Source: Streptococcus oricebi
Lineage (GTDB): Bacteria > Bacillota > Bacilli > Lactobacillales > Streptococcaceae
Reading direction: 5' to 3'
Assembly: GCF_017883985.1 (NCBI RefSeq)
Contig: NZ_PRDG01000005.1
Coordinates: 1-64,000 of the forward strand
Length of the DNA stretch: 64,000 nucleotides
The notes under the pieces: generated by a model
Told to the model about the DNA's origin: nothing
Databases searched by the model: none
What the model saw: the letters and a program-made list of their open reading frames with translations, nothing else
Part shown: piece by piece, positions 52,729-62,787 of the stretch
Numbering within the stretch: position 1 is the stretch's first letter
How the letters are laid out: the number at the start of each line of letters is the position of its first letter
Position numbers and translations under genes: made by a program

Positions 52729-54180
52729 ATGTCTAAGAAAAAAAAATCTCGTTTTTTAACTAAAAAACGGCTCAAATTGGTGAATTCTGCCCTGCTCAGC
52801 TTGTTTGTCTTGCTGGCAGCCTTGCTAATCTTTACAATTTTCCGCTATAATATTTTGGCCTTTCGTGCTCTAAATATTGTGGTTACTGGTTTATTGATAG
52901 GGATTGCTGCTCTAGCAACATATTTGATTGTTGCTGGAAGGGCTAGTCGATTTACTAGTTTGTTGCTGTTTTTTTCCTTGTTGCTTGGTTCAGGAGCCAT
53001 GTATGCTCTGAAGGAAGTCGTGGACCTTTCAAGCGGTCTAAATTCCACAGCCAGCTATTCCGAGTATGAAATGAGCATTCTAGTTCCGGCCGATAGCGAG
53101 ATTAAGGATGTCAGCCAGCTGAGTCAGGTCCTGGCTCCTCTGGGCAATGACGCTGAAAACATCAAGGCCTTGACCGACCATTTGAGCCAGACAAAAAAGC
53201 TCAATCTAGCTGTTGATAGCTCTCCCTCTTATCTAGCGGCCTACCAGTCCCTCATCAATGGGGAGGCTCCGGCCATGATTTTAAATTCAGTTTTTGAAAA
53301 TGTTCTCCAGACCGAGCACCCTGACTATGCCGGCAAGGTTAAGAAGATTTACAGCTTTAAGCTTACCAAGCAGGTCGAGACGGCCAAGGAAAAGCAGGCA
53401 GCCAATGCGGATGTCTTTAATATCTACATTAGCGGTATTGATACCTATGGGGCTATCACTTCAGTTTCCCGTTCAGATGTCAATATCATTATGACCGTCA
53501 ACCGTAAGACCAAGAAGGTCCTGCTGACAACAACTCCGCGGGATACTTACCTTCCGATTGCGGACGGTGGAGCCAACCAGGGGGACAAGCTAACCCATGC
53601 AGGCATCTATGGGGTAGATGCTTCTGTCCATACCCTGGAGAATTTTTATGGTATTGATATCAACTACTATGTCCGCCTCAACTTTAGCTCCTTCTTGAAA
53701 CTGATTGACCTCCTGGGAGGGATTGACCTACAAAATGACCAGGAATTTACAGCTGGTGGTCAAAACTTCCCATTGGGACAGATCCATTTGAACTCAGAAC
53801 AGGCCCTTATCTTTGTCCGAGAGCGTTACTCGCTCAGTGGTGGAGACAATGACCGGGGTAAAAATCAGGAAAAAGTAATCGCTGCGGTTATTAAAAAATT
53901 AACCTCGACAGATGCCCTGAAAAATTACCGGGCCATTATCTCAGGCCTCCAGGACTCTGTCCAGACCAATATGGCCTTGGAAACCATGATGAATCTGATT
54001 AACGGCCAGCTAGAGTCAGGTGGTAGTTACAAGGTTGAATCTCAAGCCTTGATTGGTACAGGAAGCAATGACCTGCCCTCTTACGCTATGCCGGGCTCTA
54101 ACCTTTATATGTTGCAGCCAGATCAAGCCAGTCTAGCTAGCCTGAAAGAGGCTATCCAGGCTGTAATGGAAGGAAAATAA
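52729..54180 (+). CDS. wzg: LytR-CpsA-Psr family capsule assembly protein CpsA/Wzg
   Basis: This 483-residue membrane protein attaches capsule polymer to cell wall peptidoglycan. Three N-terminal membrane segments (about 14-100) are followed by an accessory domain. The LCP catalytic domain is near 225-400 ([10 protein letters not shown] with conserved Arg/Asp, [17 protein letters not shown]). The start at 52729 is preferred over the ATG at 52711: AAGGA precedes it, the upstream ATG would leave almost no leader, and the protein then starts MSKKKKSRF like other Wzg. First gene of the polysaccharide operon. Confidence 0.93.
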   Translation: MSKKKKSRFLTKKRLKLVNSALLSLFVLLAALLIFTIFRYNILAFRALNIVVTGLLIGIAALATYLIVAGRASRFTSLLLFFSLLLGSGAMYALKEVVDLSSGLNSTASYSEYEMSILVPADSEIKDVSQLSQVLAPLGNDAENIKALTDHLSQTKKLNLAVDSSPSYLAAYQSLINGEAPAMILNSVFENVLQTEHPDYAGKVKKIYSFKLTKQVETAKEKQAANADVFNIYISGIDTYGAITSVSRSDVNIIMTVNRKTKKVLLTTTPRDTYLPIADGGANQGDKLTHAGIYGVDASVHTLENFYGIDINYYVRLNFSSFLKLIDLLGGIDLQNDQEFTAGGQNFPLGQIHLNSEQALIFVRERYSLSGGDNDRGKNQEKVIAAVIKKLTSTDALKNYRAIISGLQDSVQTNMALETMMNLINGQLESGGSYKVESQALIGTGSNDLPSYAMPGSNLYMLQPDQASLASLKEAIQAVMEGK

Positions 54181-54181
54181 G

Positions 54182-54913
54182 ATGATTGATATTCATTCCC
54201 ACATCATTTTTGATGTGGATGATGGCCCCCGAGAGGCAAAGGAAACCCGGGCCTTGCTGCGTGAAAGTTACAGTCAGGGAGTCAGGACCATTGTTGCCAC
54301 CTCCCACCGTCGCAAGGGCCTCTTTGAAACAGCTGAGGACAAGATTGCCAGCAACTTTAAACTGGTCCAAGACCTGGCCCGGGAAGTGGCTGAGGACTTG
54401 GAAATTTTATACGGGGCTGAAATCTATTATAGTAGCCAGGCCTTAAGCCAGCTAGAAAGAGGAGAAATCCCCCATCTAGCAGGGACTAGCTATGTCCTCA
54501 TCGAGTTTAGTATGAACACCCCCTATCGGGAAATCCACCAGGGCCTAAGCAATATTTTGCGCCTGGGTCTGACTCCGGTTGTTGCCCATATCGAGCGCTA
54601 CCATGCCTTAGAAAAAAATGCCAAGCGGGTCCGAGAGTTGATTAACATGGGCTGCTATACCCAAATCAATAGCTCCAGTGTCCTCAAGGCCAAGCTCTGG
54701 GGTGACAAGTATAAGTTTATGAAAAAACGGGCCCAGTTCTTTTTGGAAGAAGATCTGGTCCACTTTGTCGCTAGCGATATGCACAACCTCAAAGTTCGGC
54801 CCCCTTATATGCAGGAGGCCTACCAGTTGATTAGCCACAAATACGGCCAGTCAGCAGCAGACAGCCTCTTTAGAAAAAATCAAGAAATCCTTTTAAAAGA
54901 TGAACTAATATAG
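54182..54913 (+). CDS. wzh: Capsule tyrosine-protein phosphatase CpsB/Wzh
   Basis: This 243-residue manganese-dependent PHP-domain phosphatase dephosphorylates CpsD. Metal-binding motifs are DIHSHIIFDVDDGP at residues 3-16, ATSHRR near 40, the internal EIYY segment, HIERYH near 139 and ASDMHN near 199. It begins one base after the wzg stop codon. Confidence 0.95.
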   Translation: MIDIHSHIIFDVDDGPREAKETRALLRESYSQGVRTIVATSHRRKGLFETAEDKIASNFKLVQDLAREVAEDLEILYGAEIYYSSQALSQLERGEIPHLAGTSYVLIEFSMNTPYREIHQGLSNILRLGLTPVVAHIERYHALEKNAKRVRELINMGCYTQINSSSVLKAKLWGDKYKFMKKRAQFFLEEDLVHFVASDMHNLKVRPPYMQEAYQLISHKYGQSAADSLFRKNQEILLKDELI

Positions 54914-54921
54914 GAGAAGAA

Positions 54922-55620
54922 ATGAAAAACCAAGAAAATCAGGTGGTAGAGGTCGATCTACTATCCCTCTTGAAGACCTTGTGGAGAAGAAAGTTTCTCC
55001 TTCTTTTATCGGCCCTGGTCTTTGCTATCTTATCGCTAGGTTATAGCCTCTTTTTGGCCAAGCCTGTCTATGAAAGTACCACTCGAATCTATGTAGTTAA
55101 CCGCCAGCAGGCAGATACTAATGCCTTGACCAACCAGGACTTGCAGGCCGGGACCTATCTGGTAAAGGACTATAAGGAGATTATCCTATCTCAAGATGTC
55201 TTAGCCCATGTGATTGCTGACCTCAAGCTTTCCCTCACAAACACAGAATTGGCCTCTAAGGTTTTGGTGTCCGTCCCTACGGATACGCGGATTGTTTCCA
55301 TTACCGTTAAGGGTTCAGATGGGGAAGAGGCTAGCCGGGTGGCTAATTCCCTGCGCCAGGCCGCAGCAGCCAAGATTATCGAGGTGACCAAGGTTTCAGA
55401 TGTCACCACTCTCGAAGAGGCTCCAGTCCCTAAAAATCCTTCTTCACCCAATATCCGCAGAAATGTCCTAGTCGGCTTTTTAGCAGGAGCAGTCCTGATG
55501 GTGGTCGTGATTTTTGTGATTGAAGTCCTAGATGATCGAATCAAGAAACCAGAAGATGTGGAAGAAGTGATGGGGATTACCCTACTAGGAATTGTACCAG
55601 ATACCAGTAAGTTAAAATAG
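54922..55620 (+). CDS. wzd: Capsule chain-length regulator CpsC/Wzd
   Basis: This 232-residue Wzz-family membrane protein activates the CpsD kinase and sets polymer length. Membrane segments lie near residues 25-45 and 178-198, enclosing an extracytoplasmic domain (YESTTRIYVVNRQQ). The proline-rich PVPKNPSSPNI motif precedes the second helix. It overlaps neither neighbour and has AGGAGAAG in front. Confidence 0.95.
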   Translation: MKNQENQVVEVDLLSLLKTLWRRKFLLLLSALVFAILSLGYSLFLAKPVYESTTRIYVVNRQQADTNALTNQDLQAGTYLVKDYKEIILSQDVLAHVIADLKLSLTNTELASKVLVSVPTDTRIVSITVKGSDGEEASRVANSLRQAAAAKIIEVTKVSDVTTLEEAPVPKNPSSPNIRRNVLVGFLAGAVLMVVVIFVIEVLDDRIKKPEDVEEVMGITLLGIVPDTSKLK

Positions 55621-55628
55621 GGGAAAAC

Positions 55629-56324
55629 ATGCCAATATTAGAATTATCAAGAAATAAGCGAGCATCAATCATTCAAACGGAAGAATACTATAATGCTCTA
55701 AGGACCAACATCCAGCTTAGTGGCGACAACATCAAGGTAGTGGCCCTAACCTCGGTCCAGCCCAATGAAGGAAAGTCGACGACCTCGACCAATCTAGCCA
55801 TTGCCTTTGCGCGTGGAGGATATAAGACCCTACTGGTCGATGCCGATATCCGTAATTCCGTCATGTCAGGAGTCTTTAAGGCTAAGGGGAAAATTACCGG
55901 CTTGACCGACTACCTATCAGGCAATGCTGACCTATCTCAAGGCCTATGCGAGACCGATGTGGACAATCTCTCGGTCATCGAGTCTGGCCAGGTTTCGCCT
56001 AATCCAACAGCCCTCCTTCAGAGCAAGAACTTTAATAGTATGTTGGATATCCTGCGCAAGTACTATGACTACATCATTGTAGACACACCACCTCTGGGTC
56101 TGGTTATCGATGCGGCCATTGTGGCCCAGCAATGTGATGCTAGTATCCTAGTAGCAGAAGCAGGAGGGGTCAAACGCAAGTCCGTTCAGAAGGCCAAGAG
56201 CCAGTTGGAACAGACCGGGACACCGTTTTTGGGAGTGATTTTAAATAAGTATAATATCGAACTAGACCGCTATGGCTCCTATGGGAACTATGGCAACTAC
56301 GGTAATTATGGGAAGAAGATGTAA
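55629..56324 (+). CDS. wze: Capsule tyrosine kinase CpsD/Wze
   Basis: This 231-residue bacterial tyrosine kinase has Walker A NEGKSTTSTNLA near 46-57, Walker A' LLVDADIR near 72 and Walker B YIIVDTPP near 138. The C-terminal tail alternates Tyr with Gly and Asn/Ser and holds five tyrosines for autophosphorylation. Together with Wzd it forms the phosphoregulated complex reversed by Wzh. Confidence 0.95.
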   Translation: MPILELSRNKRASIIQTEEYYNALRTNIQLSGDNIKVVALTSVQPNEGKSTTSTNLAIAFARGGYKTLLVDADIRNSVMSGVFKAKGKITGLTDYLSGNADLSQGLCETDVDNLSVIESGQVSPNPTALLQSKNFNSMLDILRKYYDYIIVDTPPLGLVIDAAIVAQQCDASILVAEAGGVKRKSVQKAKSQLEQTGTPFLGVILNKYNIELDRYGSYGNYGNYGNYGKKM

Positions 56325-56347
56325 GAAAGAAAAGAAGTAGGATTATT

Positions 56348-58156
56348 ATGGAATTGACAAGGGGACAAAAAAGGATAATACTGATGATAGTGGACACTGT
56401 CCTCATCTATCTGAGTGGTTATGTGGCTTATTTTTTCCTGGCCAACTATATCCAAATCTCCAACCTAGCTCTCTTTCAAATATTGACCTATGTAGGTCTC
56501 CTTTATTTGGCAGTTGGCTCGTGTACAAAAATATTTTCGATTATCAATCGCTATACAGACTATAAGAGCTTAAGCAAGATTTCCTTAATCTTTATCGCTA
56601 TCTATCTAACCTTATTTGCATCCGAATATCTTTTTGCTTTAAATCTGAGCGATCGTTTCTTGCTCTTGAGCTGTGTCTTTTCTATCTTGTTTGCAGTAGC
56701 CGTTCGTCTATCCTGGCGCATGTTTTATGAGTTGGAGAGCGGCCGCCGCAAGGGAGAATTAGCTGCTTCTTCCAGCCTTAGAACCTTGATTGTCGGGGCA
56801 GGAGACGGGGCAGACCTCTTCATTAAGACGGCCCTTAAGGGTTCCAAGGACTTGAAGATTGTTGCAATTGTGGACAAGAATAAGGAAAAACAAGGCACCT
56901 TCCTACATGGGATTAAGGTAGTCGGGACAGAGGAGAAAATTCCGGAAATTGTCACCAACTATGAAATCCAGCAGATTGTCATAGCCATTCCCTCTTTGAA
57001 GCCCAAGGAGTATGAAAAAATCTTGAACCTCTGTCAAGAGACTGGGGTCAAGGTCCAGGCCATGCCCAAGTATGAGGAGGTCCTCAAGGGCCAGCTCAGT
57101 GTGAGTAAGCTAAGAGAGATTGATATTGTGGACCTTTTGGGGCGCCAGGAAGTAGACCTAGACCAGTCCAGCCTCCTTAATAATATCAAGGACAAGACAA
57201 TCCTAGTGACTGGGGCAGGTGGATCTATCGGCTCTGAACTTTGTCGCCAGGTGGCCAAGTTTGGCCCAGCACGTTTGATTTTACTGGGACATGGAGAAAA
57301 CTCCATTTATCTGATTCATAAGGAACTCTCAAGCCAGTACAGGGGAGAAATTGAGCTGATTCCGATTATTGCAGATATTCAGGATCGGGAGCGCATCTTC
57401 TCAATCATGGAAAGCTATCGACCAGACCGGGTCTATCATGCAGCCGCCCATAAGCATGTTCCCCTGATGGAGTACAATCCTTTTGAAGCGGTAAAAAATA
57501 ACATCTATGGAACGCTGAATGTAGCCGAGGCGGCCAAGGCAGCTGCGGTCAAAAAGTTTGTCATGATTTCGACAGATAAGGCGGTCAATCCTCCTAATGT
57601 CATGGGAGCAACCAAGCGGGTGGCAGAGATGATTGTCACCAGCCTCAATGAGGAGGGCCACACCCTCTTTGCTGCGGTACGCTTCGGCAATGTCCTGGGT
57701 AGTCGGGGCAGTGTCGTTCCCCTCTTTAAGGAACAGATAGCTAAAGGCGGCCCCCTAACAGTGACCGACTTTCGGATGACCCGCTACTTTATGACCATAC
57801 CAGAGGCCAGTCGCCTAGTGATTCAGGCAGGGGCCCTGATGCAGGGGGGAGAAGTCTTTGTCCTGGATATGGGGCAACCAGTCAAAATCCTTGATTTAGC
57901 CAAGAAAATGATTACCCTGAGCGGCTATACAGAAGAGGATATTGAGGTGGTAGAAAGTGGGATTAGACCAGGGGAGAAATTACATGAGGACTTGCTCTCA
58001 GCTACCGAGAAAATCGATGAGCAGGTTTATGAAAAAATCTTTGTAGGCCGGGTCAATCAGCTATCCAAGGCCAGGGTAGATCAATTCATCGCTAGCCTTT
58101 CAGCCTGCGATGATGAGAAGTTAAAGCAAAAATTGCTGCAATTTGCCCAACAATAG
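56348..58156 (+). CDS. Membrane-bound UDP-GlcNAc 4,6-dehydratase (WbpM/PglF type)
   Basis: This 602-residue protein has four N-terminal membrane segments (about 8-125). A CoA/NAD-binding-like domain (TLIVGAGDGADLF near 147) is followed by a short-chain dehydrogenase domain with TGAGGSIGSE near 288. The active site carries STDKAVNPPNVMGATK: Met replaces the usual Tyr, as in the Ser-Met-Lys triad of WbpM/PglF. It would make UDP-2-acetamido-2,6-dideoxy-4-ketohexose for the first sugar of the repeat unit. It takes the place often held by the large initiating transferase gene in streptococcal capsule loci. Confidence 0.9.
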   Translation: MELTRGQKRIILMIVDTVLIYLSGYVAYFFLANYIQISNLALFQILTYVGLLYLAVGSCTKIFSIINRYTDYKSLSKISLIFIAIYLTLFASEYLFALNLSDRFLLLSCVFSILFAVAVRLSWRMFYELESGRRKGELAASSSLRTLIVGAGDGADLFIKTALKGSKDLKIVAIVDKNKEKQGTFLHGIKVVGTEEKIPEIVTNYEIQQIVIAIPSLKPKEYEKILNLCQETGVKVQAMPKYEEVLKGQLSVSKLREIDIVDLLGRQEVDLDQSSLLNNIKDKTILVTGAGGSIGSELCRQVAKFGPARLILLGHGENSIYLIHKELSSQYRGEIELIPIIADIQDRERIFSIMESYRPDRVYHAAAHKHVPLMEYNPFEAVKNNIYGTLNVAEAAKAAAVKKFVMISTDKAVNPPNVMGATKRVAEMIVTSLNEEGHTLFAAVRFGNVLGSRGSVVPLFKEQIAKGGPLTVTDFRMTRYFMTIPEASRLVIQAGALMQGGEVFVLDMGQPVKILDLAKKMITLSGYTEEDIEVVESGIRPGEKLHEDLLSATEKIDEQVYEKIFVGRVNQLSKARVDQFIASLSACDDEKLKQKLLQFAQQ

Positions 58157-58178
58157 AAAAGATAAAGGGGAGAATCCT

Positions 58179-58781
58179 GTGTATAAAATTGTAAAGCGAG
58201 TGCTGGACATCATTTTCTCTTTTCTGGGAATGATTTTTTTATCACCGCTACTAATCATCCTAATCCTAGCTATCAAGCTAGACTCGCAAGGGCCCATTCT
58301 CTTTAAGCAAAAGCGGGTTGGCCTCCACAAGAAGCATTTTTATATCTTGAAATTTAGGACCATGCGGATAGACACTCCCAAGGATACACCGACCCATCTC
58401 CTGGAAAATCCCGATCAGTGGATTACCAGGGTTGGTAAGTTTCTCAGAAAGACTTCCTTGGACGAACTACCGCAAATTTGGAATATCTTTGTCGGTGATA
58501 TGAGTATCATCGGTCCCAGACCAGCCCTTTGGAATCAATATGATCTGATAGAGGAGCGGGATAAGTATGGGGCCAATGACCTCCTGCCTGGCCTCACCGG
58601 CTGGGCCCAGATTAACGGACGTGACGAACTGCCCATTCCCAAAAAGGCAGCCCTAGACGGCTACTATGTCAGCCACATCTCACTGGCTTTGGATATCAAG
58701 TGTTTTTTTGGAACCCTAATCAGTGTAGTTAAAAGTGACGGAGTGGTCGAAGGTGGGACAGGCAAGCTAAAAGAAAAATAG
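58179..58781 (+). CDS. Small initiating sugar-phosphate transferase (PglC type)
   Basis: This 200-residue monotopic phosphoglycosyl transferase starts the repeat unit on undecaprenyl phosphate. One hydrophobic re-entrant segment lies near 10-32, followed by FKQKRVGLHKKHFYILKFRTM. The catalytic Asp-Glu pair is in SLDELPQIWNIFVGDMSIIGPRP near residue 96. The start is GTG at 58179 behind AAGGGGAG; an ATG 36 bases upstream lies inside the previous gene and lacks a site. It lacks the long N-terminal membrane domain of WchA/CpsE. Confidence 0.92.
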   Translation: MYKIVKRVLDIIFSFLGMIFLSPLLIILILAIKLDSQGPILFKQKRVGLHKKHFYILKFRTMRIDTPKDTPTHLLENPDQWITRVGKFLRKTSLDELPQIWNIFVGDMSIIGPRPALWNQYDLIEERDKYGANDLLPGLTGWAQINGRDELPIPKKAALDGYYVSHISLALDIKCFFGTLISVVKSDGVVEGGTGKLKEK

Positions 58782-58793
58782 GAACTAAAGCGC

Positions 58794-59666
58794 GTGACTA
58801 GAAAATGGAAAGTTTTAATAACAGGGGAAAATAGCTATATCGGTCGTTCTTTTAAGACCTACCTTGAAAATGACCCCGCCTTTGAAATGGAGGAACTGGA
58901 TGTTAGGGGAACTGCCTGGCAAGACTTTGATTTTTCCCAGGCAGATACGGTCTTTCATGTGGCCGGAATTGCCCATGTGGACAGTCGTAAGGCAGACCAG
59001 GACCTCTACTATCAGGTCAATACCCAGCTCACCGAAAAAGTAGCCAAGAAGGCCAAGGAAGCTGGCGTTCAGCAATTTATCTTTATGAGTAGTGCCATCG
59101 TCTATGGAGATAGCATGCACCAACTCAAGCAAGGCCGGATTACCAAGAATACCCAGCCTCAGCCCAGCAATCACTATGGAAAAAGTAAACTGCTGGCTGA
59201 AGAAAAGCTAAATGCTTTAGCCGCTTCAGACTTCAAAGTGGTCAATCTTAGACCACCCATGATTTATGGACCAGCTTCCAAGGGCAACTATCCGAGACTA
59301 GCAAAATTGGCCCAGGAAATACCCGTCTTTCCCAAGGTCAACAATCAAAGAAGCATGCTCTTTATTGATAATTTATGCGAGTTCATTAGGCTGATGATTG
59401 TCAACCAGGAGAGTGGAACCTTCCACCCTCAAAATAAGGACTATGTCAATACCTCCCAGCTCGTCGAGGCAATCGCTAAGGCCCACCAGAAGAAAATCTG
59501 GCTAGTCGGTGGCTTTGCTGGCCTACTGGCCTATCTTTCCAAACACCAATTTACCCTTAATAAACTATTTGGTGATTTAGTCTATGACCAAGACTTGTCT
59601 AGCTATTCGACGGACTATAGTTTGGTGGGGTTTGAGACTTCGATAGAGAGAACAGAGCAAGAATGA
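58794..59666 (+). CDS. NAD-dependent epimerase/4-ketoreductase of nucleotide sugars
   Basis: This 290-residue extended SDR has a slightly unusual N-terminal loop (VLITGENSYIGRSF, Gly-x5-Gly) and the active-site SSAIVYG...HYGKSK (Ser, Tyr-x3-Lys) near 100-132. In this context it probably reduces the 4-keto product of the upstream dehydratase to a UDP-QuiNAc or UDP-FucNAc type sugar; other epimerase activities are possible. The start is GTG. It overlaps the next gene by 4 bases. Confidence 0.82.
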   Translation: MTRKWKVLITGENSYIGRSFKTYLENDPAFEMEELDVRGTAWQDFDFSQADTVFHVAGIAHVDSRKADQDLYYQVNTQLTEKVAKKAKEAGVQQFIFMSSAIVYGDSMHQLKQGRITKNTQPQPSNHYGKSKLLAEEKLNALAASDFKVVNLRPPMIYGPASKGNYPRLAKLAQEIPVFPKVNNQRSMLFIDNLCEFIRLMIVNQESGTFHPQNKDYVNTSQLVEAIAKAHQKKIWLVGGFAGLLAYLSKHQFTLNKLFGDLVYDQDLSSYSTDYSLVGFETSIERTEQE

Positions 59667-60802
59667 AAAAAGCCTTGATACTAGCTTCAGTAGCTTCAAT
59701 GATTGACCAGTTTAATAGGGAGAATATCAAAATTTTACAGTCATTGGGCTATGATGTTCACGTAATGACTAATTTTACAGATAGTGGAACAATAACAAGT
59801 GAAAAAAGCAATTTATTAAAGTCAGACTTAAAAGCCATGGGTGTCACCTACTTTAACATCCCTTTTAAGAGGAGTCCCTTTCAGTTGGAGAATTTGACAG
59901 CTTATAGAAAGGTCAAGGACCTGATGAAAAAAGAAGGTTATTCCTTGCTTCATTGCCACTCTCCCATCGGAGGGATTATTGGTCGACTGGCTGCTAGGGA
60001 AAATAAGATTCCGACAGTTATCTATACAGCTCATGGTTTTCATTTTTTCAAAGGAGCCAGTAAATTAAATTGGTTGATTTATTATCCGATAGAGAAACTT
60101 TTTTCTCGCTTGACTGACATCCTTCTTACCATAAATGAGGAGGATTACCAGTTAGCCTCTAAAAAAATGAAAGCTAAAAAAATCCTTCGCTTGAATGGTG
60201 TAGGGATTGATAAAGAACGAATAAGGAGTCGGCTAGCCAGTCGATCAGACTTGAGGGCCAGATGGAACCTATCAGCCCAAGACATCCTGCTTTTGTCTGT
60301 GGGTGAGCTTAATGATAATAAAAACCAGCTGACTATCATCAAGGCTCTTGAAAAACTTAATAACCCAAGACTTAAGTATTTTATTGTCGGTAAGGGAGAA
60401 GGGCAGACTCCGCTTGAGAGTTATATCAAAGAAAGACCGATAGCTGACCAAGTGAAGCTATTAGGTTACTGTCCAAATATTGAGGACATCTACCCTCTAG
60501 CAGACCTTTTTTGTTTTCCCTCAAAAAGAGAAGGAATGCCAGTCTCTTTAATAGAAGCTATGGCCCTGGGTCTACCCTGCCTAGTCTCTGCAATCAGAGG
60601 GAATAATGAATTGATTATTGACGGTGAGGGCGGTTACCTACATGCTTATGATGATGTAGAGGCTTTTGCCGCTTCAATCGATAAATTGACAAAAAATCCT
60701 GAATTAAGAAAGAAAATGGGGGCCTATAACAGAAAAAGGGCTGACTTGTATAGCCAGGAAGCTGTTAATAAGGAAATGTTAAAAATTTATTCGGAGATTT
60801 AG
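59663..60802 (+). CDS. Glycosyltransferase family 4-type
   Basis: This 379-residue GT-B glycosyltransferase has an N-terminal acceptor domain with HCHSPIGGIIGRLAA near 92. The C-terminal donor-binding part has VGELNDNKNQ near 214, and the motif FPSKREGMPVSLIEAMALGLP near 289-309 with the EX7E pattern. It adds one sugar to the lipid-linked repeat unit; donor and linkage are not deducible. Codons look more A+T-rich from here on, as is common in variable capsule genes. Confidence 0.87.
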   Translation: MKKALILASVASMIDQFNRENIKILQSLGYDVHVMTNFTDSGTITSEKSNLLKSDLKAMGVTYFNIPFKRSPFQLENLTAYRKVKDLMKKEGYSLLHCHSPIGGIIGRLAARENKIPTVIYTAHGFHFFKGASKLNWLIYYPIEKLFSRLTDILLTINEEDYQLASKKMKAKKILRLNGVGIDKERIRSRLASRSDLRARWNLSAQDILLLSVGELNDNKNQLTIIKALEKLNNPRLKYFIVGKGEGQTPLESYIKERPIADQVKLLGYCPNIEDIYPLADLFCFPSKREGMPVSLIEAMALGLPCLVSAIRGNNELIIDGEGGYLHAYDDVEAFAASIDKLTKNPELRKKMGAYNRKRADLYSQEAVNKEMLKIYSEI

Positions 60803-60830
60803 AAAAAAGATTAGTAGAAAGATTGTTAAA

Positions 60831-61874
60831 ATGTCGAAAATAAAGGTTGTACACATTCTCAATACAGGAAAATTTTCAGGTGCAGAAAATGTGGTGCTCA
60901 CCTTGATGGAAGAAATGCGCCAACAAGTAGATGCCACCTATGTTTCCCTCGATGGTGAAATTGAAGAGATATTGCGTAAGAACAATCTGCCTTACTATGG
61001 ACTGGAAACACTGAATGTTAAAAAACTAAAAAAAGCGATTAGCAATCTTCAACCGGATATTATTCATGCTCATGATTTTACCGCCGGAGTTATCGCTTCG
61101 CTTTCTACTTTTACTATTCCTATTATCAATCATCTGCACAATAATGCCCCTTGGATTAAGTCCTTGGGTCCTCGCTCCCTCCTTTATGCTTTATCTTGCT
61201 TAAGGTATAAAAAGATTTTAACCGTATCTCCAGCAGTCCTGCAAGAGTTTATTTTTGGGAATTTTTTTTCTAGTAAGAGTTTAGTTGTGGGCAATCCAAT
61301 GAACTTAGAAAAAATAAGAAAGTTAACTAGGGAAAAAGTTCTAGATGAGCAGTTTGACCTGGTATTTCTAGGGAGATTAACCCCCCAAAAAAAACCAATT
61401 TTGTTTTTGGAAATTGTTCGAGAATTAAAAATGCAATATCCTGACATAAAGGCAGTTATGGTGGGTGATGGTGAATTAAGAAAAGAAGTTGAAGAGAAGA
61501 TTAAGGACTTACAGCTAGCAGAAAATGTTAGATTAGTAGGCTTTCAAGTAAACCCTTATATTTACTTATCAGCTTCAAAAATGATGTGTATGCCCTCTGC
61601 CTGGGAGGGCTTTGGCTTGGCGGCGGTAGAGGCCTTGACTTTAGGAGTGCCGGTTATTGCCAGTCCTGTGGGAGGACTTAAGGATATTGTGAGGCCTGAT
61701 TGTGGAGCCTTGTGTGAGGATAAAGGAGAATTTGTCGCTGAAATTTCTAATCTACTCTCTTCTGGAGAGAAGCTCGCGCGAAAATCCTTGCAGGCTCACA
61801 AGAGAGCTAATGACTTTGATAATCTAGAGGCCTATACCGATAGCATGTTGGCTCTCTACTCCCAACTATTATAA
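60831..61874 (+). CDS. Glycosyltransferase family 4-type
   Basis: This 347-residue GT-B enzyme has the N-terminal loop HILNTGKFSGAENVV near 7-21 (GxGGAE-like) and the donor motif MPSAWEGFGLAAVEALTLGVPV near 254-275 with EX7E. The substrate is unknown. It is 28 bases after the previous glycosyltransferase and clearly a different subfamily. Confidence 0.87.
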   Translation: MSKIKVVHILNTGKFSGAENVVLTLMEEMRQQVDATYVSLDGEIEEILRKNNLPYYGLETLNVKKLKKAISNLQPDIIHAHDFTAGVIASLSTFTIPIINHLHNNAPWIKSLGPRSLLYALSCLRYKKILTVSPAVLQEFIFGNFFSSKSLVVGNPMNLEKIRKLTREKVLDEQFDLVFLGRLTPQKKPILFLEIVRELKMQYPDIKAVMVGDGELRKEVEEKIKDLQLAENVRLVGFQVNPYIYLSASKMMCMPSAWEGFGLAAVEALTLGVPVIASPVGGLKDIVRPDCGALCEDKGEFVAEISNLLSSGEKLARKSLQAHKRANDFDNLEAYTDSMLALYSQLL

Positions 61875-61888
61875 TTTAGAGAGAATCT

Positions 61889-62770
61889 ATGAAAAAAGGA
61901 ATTACTATCTTTACCCCTACTTATAATCGGGCTCATACCTTGGAAAGGTTGTACGACTCCCTTTGTCGGCAGACCTCAAAAGAGTTTGAATGGTTAATTG
62001 TGGATGATGGTTCTGATGATGAAACAGCCGTCCTGGTCCAAAAATGGCAGCAAGAAGGTCGGCTAACTATTCGCTATCTCTACCAGGCCAATGCAGGAAA
62101 ATCCCAAGCTCATAATCTAGGAGTAGAAAATGCAGGTTTTGAATTATTTTCATGTGTAGATTCGGACGACTACTTAGTAGACCAGGCTGTTCAAAGAATT
62201 TTGGAAGTCTGGCGGTCTTTGCCAAATGCGATTGGTATCGTTTGTCTGCGAGGAAAAACTTCAACTTCTCCTCTAACACAATGGAGAATGGAACAGGCTT
62301 ATTCAACTTTAAGAGAGGCCTACCAAAGTAATTTGATACAAGGCGATACAATGCTAGTTTATCAAACATCGATTATAGCTAACTATCAATTTCCTAGTTT
62401 TAAAAATGAAAAGTTCGTTCCTGAGACGTACCTATATGACCAACTAGACCAGGTGGGACAACTTTATTTCCTTAAGGAAATACTCTATATCGGAGAATAC
62501 CAAGCAGACGGCTATACCGCCTCTATGAAAAAAATTATTGCAGAAAATCCCAGAGGCTACGAGGCCTATATCCAACAAAGACTGGATTTAGATACTAGGA
62601 TAAGAGACCTTATTGCAGATACGATTCGCTACATTGCCATTAAATTGGTAGTGCGAGATAATAGTTTATTTAAGGAAGCCAAGTATCCCGGCTTAACTGG
62701 AATATTATACCCCTTGGGTTTCCTATTTTTTAAAAAGTCCTACGCTCCTTATATAAATAGAAAGAGCTAG
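61889..62770 (+). CDS. Glycosyltransferase family 2
   Basis: This 293-residue GT-A enzyme has IFTPTYNRAHTLERLYDSL at 7-25, WLIVDDGSDDET near 35-46 (nucleotide binding) and the DSDD metal motif in FSCVDSDDYL near 88-97. It is probably the third sugar transferase of the pathway. No membrane segment is evident except a weak C-terminal hydrophobic stretch. Confidence 0.87.
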   Translation: MKKGITIFTPTYNRAHTLERLYDSLCRQTSKEFEWLIVDDGSDDETAVLVQKWQQEGRLTIRYLYQANAGKSQAHNLGVENAGFELFSCVDSDDYLVDQAVQRILEVWRSLPNAIGIVCLRGKTSTSPLTQWRMEQAYSTLREAYQSNLIQGDTMLVYQTSIIANYQFPSFKNEKFVPETYLYDQLDQVGQLYFLKEILYIGEYQADGYTASMKKIIAENPRGYEAYIQQRLDLDTRIRDLIADTIRYIAIKLVVRDNSLFKEAKYPGLTGILYPLGFLFFKKSYAPYINRKS

Positions 62771-62787
62771 CACAAGGAAAGTTAATA

